The position numbers were made by a program, and so were the translations under genes. The notes beneath the pieces are model-generated. The model was not told the DNA's origin. It worked only from the letters and a program-made list of their open reading frames with translations, and did no database searches. Below are positions 1 through 8,003 of a stretch of DNA of 64,000 bases, in pieces. The DNA comes from Sinosporangium siamense (GTDB lineage Bacteria > Actinomycetota > Actinomycetes > Streptosporangiales > Streptosporangiaceae). The stretch's first letter is position 1. Every line of letters begins with the position of its first letter. The stretch spans positions 1-64,000 of the forward strand of contig NZ_BOOW01000027.1 of NCBI RefSeq assembly GCF_016863435.1, written 5' to 3'.

Positions 1-621
1 GCCGGCCGGGCGGGGAACCCCGGACCGGCTCGCGGCGGCGGGCGCTCAGCCGGTCATCCGCGGCGCGGCGGCGTTCCGCAGGCAATCGTCGAGCGCCGCC
101 CACAGCGGCCCGTTCAGCGCCGTCACGACGACCCGGTCCCCGGCGTCCACCCCCGGATCCGCGTGGACACATGCGAAAAACCGCCGGCCCCGTTTCGACG
201 GGGTGTGCCGTCCGGCACACCCCGGCGCGGCTCCGCCGCAGCACGACCTACCCGCCGGGCACACGGCGCCACCCGGGCGGGCCCGTCGTGGCCCCCGCCC
301 CCGCCGCGCCGGCGGCCCCGCGCCCGCCCGCGCCTTCGGGCACGTGAGCGGGCGGATGAAGGGCCGCAGGGGGGAGCTGCGGCCTTGAGGGGCGGCGAAA
401 GGCGATAGGGGGTGGCCGCCGGACTCGCCGCGCCAGGAAACAGCGGTCCGGCGACCGGAAGGATCGGCCCACGCGCGAAGGGCGGGAGGGGGCCGAGGAG
501 ACCTGGGGGAAAGACGCACGACCCGCATGAGCCGGGGCCGCACTGGCAGGGCGGCCCACTCCGGCCAGGGGCCCGTGCCGGCGGAGCTCAAATGAACCAT
601 GGAGCCCCGCACAAGTGAAAA
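1..621. other. GC-rich stretch without a supportable gene
   Basis: Several overlapping open frames cross this stretch, but all are Arg/Pro/Ala-rich low-complexity translations typical of chance frames in very GC-rich DNA. The minus-strand frame ending at 46 has a more protein-like last 40 codons, so it could hold the tail of a small gene, but nothing supports a start. I see no tRNA or repeat here. Confidence 0.4.
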
Positions 622-726
622 CCGCTTCCCCGGCCGTGGTCTGCCACCCATGGAACCACCCTTGGAAACCACGGCCGGGGAAGCGGAGCCTTCGCCGGTC
701 CTGCCCGCCGCGAGGGGCGGGCAGGA
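622..726 (-). terminator. Strong hairpin terminator pair after the S9 peptidase gene
   Basis: Positions 622-640 and 668-686 form a perfect 19-bp inverted repeat with a 27-nt loop. Read on the minus strand the stem is followed directly by TTTT, as in a rho-independent terminator. A second hairpin (701-710 with 717-726, 10 bp) sits between it and the peptidase stop codon. Together they close the minus-strand hydrolase/peptidase unit. Confidence 0.75.
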
Positions 727-734
727 CCCGGGCG

Positions 735-2942
735 TCAGAGCCGGAGTCTGCCCAGCTCGGGCGAGAGCCGTACTCCCGCCGGCGGCTCGGCGCCGAGCAG
801 GTGCCGCACGAGGAAGTCCCACTGGCGCCGCAGCACGTAGGGCTCGGCCTCCAGATAGGAGTGCGCGGCGCCGGGGACGACCAGCAGGTCGAAGTCCTTG
901 CCGGCGTCGATGAGCGCCCGCACGAGCCGGTAGGTCATGCCGGGATGCACGTTGTCGTCCATCTCGCCGGTGACGAGGAAGAGCTTCCCTGCGAGCCGCT
1001 CGGCGTGGGCGGCGACGGCCTGCTCGGCGTAGTCCGCCGCGCCGTGGTAGGTCTCACCCCACACCGCGTAGTAGGACCGCTGGTCGTGGTTCCCGGCCGA
1101 GGCGACGCCCACCTTGTAGAAGCCGGGGTGGCGCATCATGGCCGTCGCAGTGGCGAAACCGCCGCCGGAATGCCCGTAGATCCCGGCCCGCTCAAGATCC
1201 AGCCACGGCCGGTCGGCGGCGAGCTGCTTGAGCAGCGCGACGTGGTCCTCCAGGCTGCCCGCGGTCTCGAGCCTCCCGTACGACACGTCGGCGAACGCCC
1301 GGCTGCGGAAGGGCGTGCCCCGCCCGTCCATGACGAGTACGGCGAAGCCCAGTTCGGCGACGGCGTTGGCGTGGCCCAGCTCGTCGATGAGGAAGGGGCC
1401 GTCCAGCCCGCCGTCGCCCGGCACCCTGATCTGCCGGATGATCTGCGGGCCGGGGTAGACCGAGTCGACCACCGGGTATTTCGCCTCGGGGTCGAACGTG
1501 CTCGGGGTGTAGAGCAGGCCCCACACCTCGGTCTCGCCGTCCGCCGCGAGGCCGCTGACCTCCTCCGGCGCCCGCCACCCGGTCGCGAGCAGGCGCGACA
1601 GGTCGGCGGTCTCCAGCTCGGCCACCACCGCGCCGGACGCGTCGCGGAGCAGGGTCACGGGGGCCGTGCCGGCACTGCCGTACGTGTCGACAAACCACTT
1701 GCCGTCGGGGGAGAACACCACGTGGTGGTCGCCGCGCTCGGGGGTGAGCAGCCGCTGGCCGCCCCCGTCCAGATCGGCGGCGTAAAGGTAGCGGTGGTAG
1801 GGGTTGCCCGGTTCGCGGCCGCAGATGCTCACGTAGGCGGTGCGGTCCTCGACGTGGGCGATCCCCGTGACGATGCCGGGGCTCTCGGTGACCGCCGCCT
1901 TGAGGTCACCCGTCCGCGCGTCGTAGGAGTAGAGCCGGCCCCACCCGTCGCGCTCGGAGAACCACAGCACCTCGCCGTCCGCCGTGGTGCGCGTGACGCG
2001 CGGGAGCACGATGGAAGGACCGGGCTGGACGATCGTGCCGCCGCTCTCCTCGACGATCACGCGGGCGGCCCCTGTCCCGGGGTCGATCCGGTAGAGCGTG
2101 AGGGAGCGGTGGCCGCGGGACGGGTGCAGCAGCCACAGTGTGCCGCCGTCCTCGCTCCACCACAGGTTGCCCGCGCTCACCGGGTCCCCGTAGGTGAACT
2201 CCAGCGGCGGCAGGTCCACGTCGATCCGCTTGCCGGTCTCGGCGTGGAAGACGATGATCCGCACCGTGGGCAGGGGATCGCCCGGCATCTCGTAGTGCAG
2301 CGTGTGCAGGATCGGGCGCGGGCCGCCGTCCGGCGGGATCGCCTGTGTGAGCGGCAGCACGGGCACGTGCCGCTGGTCGCGCAGGACGGTCGCCAGGCGC
2401 TCGCCGTCCGGCGACCACACGACGAGCGGCGGCAGCGAGAGGCCACGCTGCTGGAGCACGATCGGCAGGTCGCGCTGGTCACTCGGCCTTGCGTAGGCGA
2501 GGCCGGGCGGTTCGGCGTCATGGGTGAGGCGGCGGCCGTCGACGTGGAGGTCGCCGTCGGCGACGGTCGCGTGGTGTTTGCCGCACGGCGACGCCGAGCG
2601 GTCCATGGGGGGCTTGTCGCGCTCGCCGGACCTCGTGAGCCCGCCGGTCGCGAGGTCCAGCGTCCACAGGGACTCGGCCGAGCCGAGCGTCACCTCGTGC
2701 TCGCCGGTGAGGTCCACCGCCGACAGGCTCTCGCCGCCGGGCTCTGTGACCCGCGCCGCCACCCGGCGTTCGCCGGTGGCCAGGTCGGCCTCGATCAGTT
2801 CGTGTCCGTCGGGCACGCGCACCAGGTAGCGCAGCGCGGTGGGCGGCGTGCCCACCCACACGGGGGCGACCGACGCCCGGAAGATCAACTTATCGGCGTG
2901 CGCGCCGGTCAGCCGGTCCGCGCGCTCGTAGGCGTCACGCAT
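735..2942 (-). CDS. S9 family (prolyl oligopeptidase/DPP IV-like) serine peptidase
   Basis: 735-residue protein of the S9 family: an N-terminal beta-propeller (about 40-470; WSPDGERLA and SPDGKWFVD blade motifs) and a C-terminal alpha/beta-hydrolase domain. The nucleophile elbow GHSGGG puts the catalytic Ser near residue 592, the acid is in GEMDDNVHP (about 662-663) and the His in PGAAHSY (about 694). The family cleaves short peptides, often after Pro or Ala. No signal peptide is visible, so it is probably cytoplasmic. The ATG lies 12 bp after the upstream hydrolase stop, with AGAGGA as ribosome-binding site, so the two are probably co-transcribed. Substrate unknown. Confidence 0.9.
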   Translation of the reverse strand: MRDAYERADRLTGAHADKLIFRASVAPVWVGTPPTALRYLVRVPDGHELIEADLATGERRVAARVTEPGGESLSAVDLTGEHEVTLGSAESLWTLDLATGGLTRSGERDKPPMDRSASPCGKHHATVADGDLHVDGRRLTHDAEPPGLAYARPSDQRDLPIVLQQRGLSLPPLVVWSPDGERLATVLRDQRHVPVLPLTQAIPPDGGPRPILHTLHYEMPGDPLPTVRIIVFHAETGKRIDVDLPPLEFTYGDPVSAGNLWWSEDGGTLWLLHPSRGHRSLTLYRIDPGTGAARVIVEESGGTIVQPGPSIVLPRVTRTTADGEVLWFSERDGWGRLYSYDARTGDLKAAVTESPGIVTGIAHVEDRTAYVSICGREPGNPYHRYLYAADLDGGGQRLLTPERGDHHVVFSPDGKWFVDTYGSAGTAPVTLLRDASGAVVAELETADLSRLLATGWRAPEEVSGLAADGETEVWGLLYTPSTFDPEAKYPVVDSVYPGPQIIRQIRVPGDGGLDGPFLIDELGHANAVAELGFAVLVMDGRGTPFRSRAFADVSYGRLETAGSLEDHVALLKQLAADRPWLDLERAGIYGHSGGGFATATAMMRHPGFYKVGVASAGNHDQRSYYAVWGETYHGAADYAEQAVAAHAERLAGKLFLVTGEMDDNVHPGMTYRLVRALIDAGKDFDLLVVPGAAHSYLEAEPYVLRRQWDFLVRHLLGAEPPAGVRLSPELGRLRL

Positions 2943-2954
2943 TTGGGGGTCCTC

Positions 2955-4271
2955 TCAGCGGGTCGCGGACGGGCCGGTGCGCCGGGCCGGGAACGCGCCG
3001 TTGACGAACCGTACGGCGCTGCCGTCAGGGCCCGGCACGAACGCGACGTCCCACCCGTGGTAGCCGCCGATGCGCTCGTCGGCGGGAAGGAAGCGGTGGC
3101 CGCCGAGGGGGAGCAGCTCGCTGGTGAGGGTCTCGCCCTGCGCCGTCATCGCGATCAACAGCCGCCCTTCGGGGGCGGTCACCTCGTAGCGCAAGCCGTA
3201 CGCCTCGTAGACCCCCGTGTAGAGGCCGGGATCGGCGACCGCCGCCGCGGGGCCGGGCTCGGGCGGCCCCGGCTTCGTGATGCCGAGCACCTCCGCGCAG
3301 ATCGCCTCGAACACGGCGTCGGCGAACGGATAACCGCGTGAGGGCGTGTTCACGGTGACCGCCATGGCCGCGTCGTGCTCGGGGATCCACACGACCGTGG
3401 ACGAACCGGCGAGGTTCGTGCCGCCGTGCCCGTAGACGCGCACACCGTCCCAGATCTTGAGATAGGGCCCCGCGCACCACTTCTCCGCGAACCACGTGCA
3501 CGGCACGTCGACCTGCGGCGTGTGCAGCGTCGCGACCGCCTCTGCGGACAACACCGGGGCGCCCCCGCCGAGCAGCATCCGCGCGAACTTCACCTGGTCG
3601 CCCGCCGTGCCGCACAGGGTGCTGCCGGCCGGCGCCGCGCCCCGGGCGAACGTCCAGGGCCGCACGATCTCGCCTTCGCGGGTGTGGCCCAGGGCGACGT
3701 GGCGGTAGACGAGCTCGTCCAGCTCGCTCACCGTGTCTGTCAGCCCGGCCGGCCCGCACAGGCGGCGCTGGAGCGCCTCGTGCCAGGGCAGGCCGGTCAC
3801 ACGCTCGATGAGCAGACCGGAGACGTTGGTCGAGGTGTTGGAGTAGCCGAAACCCGTGCCCGGCTCGAACGCGAAGGGATAGCCCGCGACCGAGCGCACC
3901 GCCTCCGCGGTGGTCGCCGTGTCGTCGTAGGGCCCGTTGTCGATGCCGCTCGACATCGACAGCAGGTGGCGGGGGGTGAGCGCCTTGGTCCACTCGGGTT
4001 CGCCCAGCTCGAGCTCGGGCAGGTGCTCGGTGACCGGCCGGTCGAGGTCGATCAGCCCCTCGTCGACCAGTCCCAGGATCAGCACCGCGGTGTGCAGCTT
4101 GGTGGTCGAGCCGATCTGGAAGAGCGTGTGGTCGGCGACCGGGCTGCCGTGGGCGTCGGCCACCCCGGTGGCGGCGCGGTGGAGTTCGCCGCCGACCGAG
4201 TACGCGGCCTGGGCGCCGGTGACGCCGAGGCGCTTGGCCGTCTCGGCGAGGAGCGTGGGAAGGTCGAACAC
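2955..4271 (-). CDS. Serine hydrolase, beta-lactamase/DD-peptidase fold
   Basis: 438 residues, GTG start, class C beta-lactamase-related fold. The S-x-x-K motif is STTK (Ser55-Lys58) and the Y-x-N motif is YSN (143-145); the C-terminal ~100 residues form an accessory beta domain as in esterase and peptidase members. No signal peptide is visible, which argues against a periplasmic-type beta-lactamase and for an intracellular esterase or peptidase. It is first in a two-gene unit with the S9 peptidase and diverges from a TetR gene across a palindromic operator, so TetR control is likely. A joint role in degrading a peptide or ester is inference. Confidence 0.85.
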   Translation of the reverse strand: MFDLPTLLAETAKRLGVTGAQAAYSVGGELHRAATGVADAHGSPVADHTLFQIGSTTKLHTAVLILGLVDEGLIDLDRPVTEHLPELELGEPEWTKALTPRHLLSMSSGIDNGPYDDTATTAEAVRSVAGYPFAFEPGTGFGYSNTSTNVSGLLIERVTGLPWHEALQRRLCGPAGLTDTVSELDELVYRHVALGHTREGEIVRPWTFARGAAPAGSTLCGTAGDQVKFARMLLGGGAPVLSAEAVATLHTPQVDVPCTWFAEKWCAGPYLKIWDGVRVYGHGGTNLAGSSTVVWIPEHDAAMAVTVNTPSRGYPFADAVFEAICAEVLGITKPGPPEPGPAAAVADPGLYTGVYEAYGLRYEVTAPEGRLLIAMTAQGETLTSELLPLGGHRFLPADERIGGYHGWDVAFVPGPDGSAVRFVNGAFPARRTGPSATR

Positions 4272-4290
4272 TGTGGAGCCTCTCCAGTTA

Positions 4291-4329
4291 GCGTATGACG
4301 AACGGTACGCCGTACCGTATGCCGTACGC
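4291..4329. promoter_or_regulatory. 39-bp imperfect palindrome, likely TetR operator
   Basis: The divergent gap carries a palindrome centred on 4310. Its core ACGGTACGCCGTACCGT (4302-4318) is perfect, and the outer arms (GCGTA...TACGC) extend the symmetry with few mismatches to 39 bp. It ends 20 bp before the hydrolase GTG and 54 bp before the TetR start, as expected for an autoregulatory TetR operator controlling both genes. Confidence 0.75.
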
Positions 4330-4382
4330 TTTGGTGGCGCGGCCTAACGATCGCCAGGAAATTCGTGAACGGAGACGATGAA

Positions 4383-5042
4383 ATGGCCCAGCGGGCGCGT
4401 ATACCCCGGGGCACTCTCAACCGGGAGGCCATCGTGACGGCGGCCGTCGAGGTCCTCGCCGACGGCGGCCTCGACGCCCTCACCATGCGCGCGGTCGCCG
4501 ACGCGCTCGGCACCCGGTCGATGTCGCTCTACACCTACTTCTCGGGCAAGGAGCAACTCCTCACCGCCGCGGAGGAGCATCTGATCGCCATGCTCGACCT
4601 GCCCGAACCCGGCTCCGGCGGCGTCGAGGCCCTCCGCGAGATCTTCCGCGCCTACTGGCGCATGCTCGTCGCCCACCCCTGGCTCGTGCGCCGCGACCAC
4701 AGCCGCGAAGAGACCTCACCCGGCGACCTGCGCCTGGCCGAGACCATCTACTCCATCGTCGGCCGCCTCGGCATCCCCGAGCGCACCGCCGTCGGCCTCG
4801 TCGCCACCACCTTCCGCTTCACCCTCGGCTGCGCGACGCTCTATCCCGGCCGCCGCGCTTGGGACGATCCCCGCCACTGGGAAAGACTCCGGACGGAGCT
4901 CGGCAAACTCCCTCGGGACGATTACCCGTCCCTCCATTTGTTCAGCACGGAGTTGTCGGACTATACCCAGGACGAGGTCTTCGAATTCGGCCTCAACGAA
5001 CTCATGAACCGCTTCCGCGCGGCGGCGGAACACAGTTCTTGA
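4383..5042 (+). CDS. TetR/AcrR family transcriptional regulator
   Basis: 219 residues. The N-terminal HTH is canonical: [16 protein letters not shown] helix 1, [13 protein letters not shown] helix-turn, then [15 protein letters not shown] (about 15-60). The rest is a ligand-binding domain of the TetR_C type. I place the start at ATG 4383 because GGAG at 4371-4374 is 8 nt upstream; a GTG at 4365 is in frame but less likely. It is divergent from the serine hydrolase/S9 peptidase pair and probably represses it through the palindrome at 4291-4329. Ligand unknown. Confidence 0.9.
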   Translation: MAQRARIPRGTLNREAIVTAAVEVLADGGLDALTMRAVADALGTRSMSLYTYFSGKEQLLTAAEEHLIAMLDLPEPGSGGVEALREIFRAYWRMLVAHPWLVRRDHSREETSPGDLRLAETIYSIVGRLGIPERTAVGLVATTFRFTLGCATLYPGRRAWDDPRHWERLRTELGKLPRDDYPSLHLFSTELSDYTQDEVFEFGLNELMNRFRAAAEHSS

Positions 5043-5404
5043 GAATCCCGCATCGCCGCGCCCCACGGCGATCCGGGGCCGACCGGCCCACCGGGAGGCT
5101 CGATTCCCGGACGTATTCCCTGGACGGCGCATCCGGTCATGGATTCCGCACCCGATATTTCACAACAAAACCCCTCCAGTGGGCAGGGGATTATTCCTGG
5201 AATTTTGTACGGATCAGCCGGGCAGGCCGTGAGAGCGGCCCGCCGACACGCCCGGCCCCGCCCATACCGGCGACTCGCGGGGGAGCCGCCTCCGCCGGGC
5301 CGCCCGCAGGCACGCGCGGTCTCGCCACGCGGACGCTTCACCCGTGCTCCGGCCGGGGGCCATTAAGCTGGACTCGCAGATCCGCCGATTTCCGAGAAGA
5401 GACC
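5043..5404. other. Intergenic region with hisE promoter
   Basis: No gene is visible. A weak hairpin (CCCCT 5171-5175 with AGGGG 5185-5189) followed by ATTATT may end the TetR transcript. A -10 box TAAGCT at 5364-5369 would start hisE transcription near 5377, leaving a 28-nt leader with GAGAAGAG as ribosome-binding site. Confidence 0.5.
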
Positions 5405-5668
5405 ATGAAGACCTTCGAAGAGCTGTTCGCCGAGCTGTCGGAGAAGGCGCGTGACCGGCCGGCCGGCTCGGGCACCGTCGCCGCGCTGGACGCCGGCGTC
5501 CATGCGATCGGAAAGAAGGTCGTCGAGGAGGCCGCCGAGAGCTGGATGGCCGCCGAGCACGAGTCGCGTGAGCGCGCCGCCGAGGAGATCTCGCAGCTCC
5601 TCTACCACGTGCAGGTGCTCATGCTGGCCCGGGGCATCGGACTGGACGAGGTCTACAAGCATCTCTAG
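5405..5668 (+). CDS. hisE: Phosphoribosyl-ATP pyrophosphatase
   Basis: 87 residues, the normal size for a stand-alone HisE, all-alpha MazG-like fold. It hydrolyses phosphoribosyl-ATP to phosphoribosyl-AMP, step two of histidine biosynthesis. The metal-binding EE-x-x-E pattern is present as VVEEAAES and again in [15 protein letters not shown]-type residues appear as IGKKVVEEA. It lies 89 bp upstream of hisG on the same strand; that neighbour makes the product used by HisE, so the pair is almost certainly one transcription unit. ATG at 5405 follows GAGAAGAG. Confidence 0.95.
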   Translation: MKTFEELFAELSEKARDRPAGSGTVAALDAGVHAIGKKVVEEAAESWMAAEHESRERAAEEISQLLYHVQVLMLARGIGLDEVYKHL

Positions 5669-5757
5669 GTCCTCCTCCCGCCGGCTCCGCTCGCCGCGCG
5701 GGGCAGGACCAAGACCGGCCTCGCCCGATTCCGATCCATCAGACTGAGGACTTCTCG

Positions 5758-6603
5758 ATGCTGCGTCTCGCCGTACCCAACAAGGGCGCCCTCAACGAGG
5801 CCGCCCAGACAATCTTGAAGGAGGCGGGCTACCGGCCCCGCTCCGACTCCAAGGAACTCGTCGTCATCGACGAGGAGAACTCCTGCGAGCTGTTCTTCCT
5901 GCGCCCCCGCGACATCGCGATCTACGTCGGCGAGGGCACCCTCGACGCCGGGATCACCGGCCGCGACATGCTGATCGACTCCGGCGCCCCGGTCGAGGAG
6001 ATCCTCACCCTCGGCTTCGGCGGCTCCACGTTCCGCCTGGCCGCCCGGCCGGGGAGCATGGACAGCGTCAAGGACCTCGCCGGGCTGCGCATCGCCACCT
6101 CCTACGCCGGTCTGCTCGGCCGCTACCTCGCCGAGACCGGCGTCGACGCCCGCGTGATCAAGCTGGACGGCGCGGTGGAGACCTCCATCAGGCTCGGCGT
6201 GGCCGACGCCGTCGCCGACGTGGTCGAGACCGGCACGACGCTGCGCAACGTCGGCCTTGAGGTCTTCGGCGACCCGATCATGAGGTCGGAGGCCGTGCTC
6301 ATCAAGCGTGAGGGCGCCGCGGAGAGTAACGGTCTCTCCCAGCTCATCCGCCGCCTTCAGGGTGTGCTGCACGCCCGCGACTTCGTGATGATGGACTACG
6401 ACATCCGCGCCGAGCGCATCGAGGAGGCCATCGCGCTCACCCCCGGCATGGAGGGCCCCACGGTGTCGCCTCTGCACCGCGAGGGCTGGGTGGCCGTCCG
6501 CGCGATGGTCCGCCGCAAGGGCCACCAGCAGGTGATGGACAAGCTCTGGGACATCGGCGCCCGGGCCATCCTGGTGACCGACATATACGCCTGCCGCATC
6601 TGA
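5758..6603 (+). CDS. hisG: ATP phosphoribosyltransferase (long form)
   Basis: 281 residues, the long HisG form with a C-terminal regulatory domain (about 210-281, ending AILVTDIYACRI), the site of histidine feedback inhibition in this class. It condenses ATP and PRPP in the first step of histidine biosynthesis. The N-terminus LRLAVPNKGAL and the PRPP-binding segment around DAVADVVETGTTLR are typical. GAGGA precedes the ATG by 9 nt. Follows hisE. The other his genes are not in the window. Confidence 0.95.
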   Translation: MLRLAVPNKGALNEAAQTILKEAGYRPRSDSKELVVIDEENSCELFFLRPRDIAIYVGEGTLDAGITGRDMLIDSGAPVEEILTLGFGGSTFRLAARPGSMDSVKDLAGLRIATSYAGLLGRYLAETGVDARVIKLDGAVETSIRLGVADAVADVVETGTTLRNVGLEVFGDPIMRSEAVLIKREGAAESNGLSQLIRRLQGVLHARDFVMMDYDIRAERIEEAIALTPGMEGPTVSPLHREGWVAVRAMVRRKGHQQVMDKLWDIGARAILVTDIYACRI

Positions 6604-6613
6604 CTCCCTTCCT

Positions 6614-6644
6614 GGGCCGGCCTCACCTTCACTGGCGCCGGCCC
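6614..6644 (+). terminator. Hairpin after hisG
   Basis: GGGCCGGC (6614-6621) pairs with GCCGGCCC (6637-6644) across a 15-nt loop, 10 bp after the hisG stop. There is no U-tract, so it is a probable but unproven terminator. Confidence 0.45.
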
Positions 6645-7095
6645 GTCCGCTCTGACCGCCGCACACGGCCGCAGCACGGGGGGACCCCCGCCCTGCCGCC
6701 GCGCCGTACGGTGACCCGCGGCCAACCTGCGCCGAACCGGTCGCGGAGGCTCTCGCCGTACGGCCCCCCGGGAACGATCGGCGGCGAACGGGTCTCCCGC
6801 ATCGGCCTGCTCAGTGGTGTGATGGCGGTGGAAGCGGCCGGTCGTCCAGATGTGAGCTCCTTCTGGGGGAAGGCTGCCGACGTGCGGTGATGAAGGGGAT
6901 TGGTGCCGCGGGCGGATTCCGCCGAACGCCGGCACGAGATCCGTGTGCCGGTGCGCGGCCGGGGTATGAGGTGCGTTCGCGCGGTGGGCGGGGGATGTCC
7001 CGTGGTGGGGCGGCGCTATCGTGTCGCCGACCGCCGTGTGGAGACCTGCCGTGTGGAAAACAAGGCGGCGCCGATGAGAGTGACGGGGTGGTGAG
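6645..7095. other. Intergenic region, no confident gene
   Basis: About 450 bp between hisG and the acVLRF1 gene. A 64-codon frame (6900-7094, +) ends 1 bp before the next start, but its Arg-rich translation and lack of ribosome-binding site do not support coding. No repeat or RNA gene was recognised. Confidence 0.4.
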
Positions 7096-7794
7096 ATGGG
7101 GTCGCGACCCGCCGCGGGTGGGGGCCGGTGGGTGTCGGTGGCGCCCGAGAGGCTGGCCGGGTGGCTGCGTGGTTTCGCCGAGCGGCACGGGCCGCCGGTG
7201 GTGTCGGCGACAGCGGAGGTCGTGCGGCTGAGTGCGCCCGATGGGGAGGTGGCCGAGTGTCATGTGCCTTTTCCACCGCTTCCGCCTGTGGGGACGGCCG
7301 GGGGGCCGCTGCGCGAGCCGTACTCCGCGGCGCTGGTGGAGCACGCGATGTGCGAGCGGCGGGTCGGGGTCGTGCTTGTGCGGCTCGGCGGTTATGCGGT
7401 GGGGGTGTTCGAGGGGGCCGATCTCGTGGTCTCCAAGGTGGGATCCCGGCACGTGCAGGGCCGGACGGCGGCGGGCGGATGGTCGCAGCAGCGGTTCGCG
7501 CGGCGCCGGGCCAAGCAGGCCGGCGAGGCGCACGGCGCGGCGGCGGAGACCGTGGTCAGGGTGCTTGTGCCTCGCCTCCCGGAGCTCGCGGGCGTGGTGT
7601 TCGGGGGCAGCAGACGGTCGGTGGAGGCGCTGCGGGAGGTCCGGGGGCTCGCGCCCCTTTTCGCCCTGGAGACTGGGGACTTCCTGTCGGTGCCCGAGCC
7701 CCGGCTCGCCGTGCTCATCGACACGCCCCGGCTTTTCCGCGCTGTCAAGACCAGGGTTGTAACGCCGCATGAAAAGCGTGAGCCCGGTCTGTGA
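7096..7794 (+). CDS. acVLRF1-type peptidyl-tRNA hydrolase (Vms1-like release factor)
   Basis: 232 residues matching the actinobacterial Vms1-like release-factor-1 family (acVLRF1), relatives of eRF1 domain 2 and of Vms1/ANKZF1, which release nascent chains from stalled ribosomes by cleaving peptidyl-tRNA. The catalytic loop is visible as GRTAAGGWSQQRFARRR at about 122-138: a Gly-Gly turn, then Ser-Gln-Gln, replacing the GGQ of classical release factors and resembling the GGSQS of Vms1; Gln131 or Gln132 would be catalytic. The basic RRRAK tail of the loop should contact rRNA or tRNA. The C-terminal half is a second alpha/beta domain (LPELAGVVFGG, LAVLIDTPRLF). The next gene encodes an ABC-F ribosome-associated ATPase, which supports a translation-rescue context. 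Confidence 0.8.
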   Translation: MGSRPAAGGGRWVSVAPERLAGWLRGFAERHGPPVVSATAEVVRLSAPDGEVAECHVPFPPLPPVGTAGGPLREPYSAALVEHAMCERRVGVVLVRLGGYAVGVFEGADLVVSKVGSRHVQGRTAAGGWSQQRFARRRAKQAGEAHGAAAETVVRVLVPRLPELAGVVFGGSRRSVEALREVRGLAPLFALETGDFLSVPEPRLAVLIDTPRLFRAVKTRVVTPHEKREPGL

Positions 7795-7803
7795 GGGTGG
7801 CCA

Positions 7804-7834
7804 TAGACTGAACGCCATGTCCACTCCCGATTAG
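7804..7834 (+). promoter_or_regulatory. Leaderless promoter and 5-codon leader ORF upstream of ABC-F gene
   Basis: TAGACT (7804-7809) fits the TANNNT -10 box and lies 7 nt before an ATG at 7817, the spacing of a leaderless transcript. The ATG opens only five codons (Met-Ser-Thr-Pro-Asp) before TAG at 7832-7834. The frame would run another 21 codons after that stop. The ABC-F start is 170 bp further on, so this looks like a leader-peptide ORF or the relic of a small gene. Confidence 0.45.
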
Positions 7835-8003
7835 ACCGAGTCGGCCGCCTCGGCGCCGTCCCCTGACGTCGAGGTGCCGGGTGGTTCCGCGGCGGGCTGA
7901 CGTCCGGATTCGTCTTTGTCGGCTCTCACGCTCCGGCCCCCGATTCGCACGACAATGCTCAGTGAGTCCCGACGACCTCCGGCCTGGGAGTCCTTTCTCT
8001 AAC

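Noticed and set aside
615-3341. 908-codon plus-strand frame opposite the S9 peptidase and hydrolase
   Set aside because: No recognisable domain, low-complexity composition, and it crosses two genes with clear catalytic motifs.
6900-7094. 64-codon frame just before the acVLRF1 gene
   Set aside because: No ribosome-binding site, Arg/Val-rich chance-like translation, no recognisable motif.
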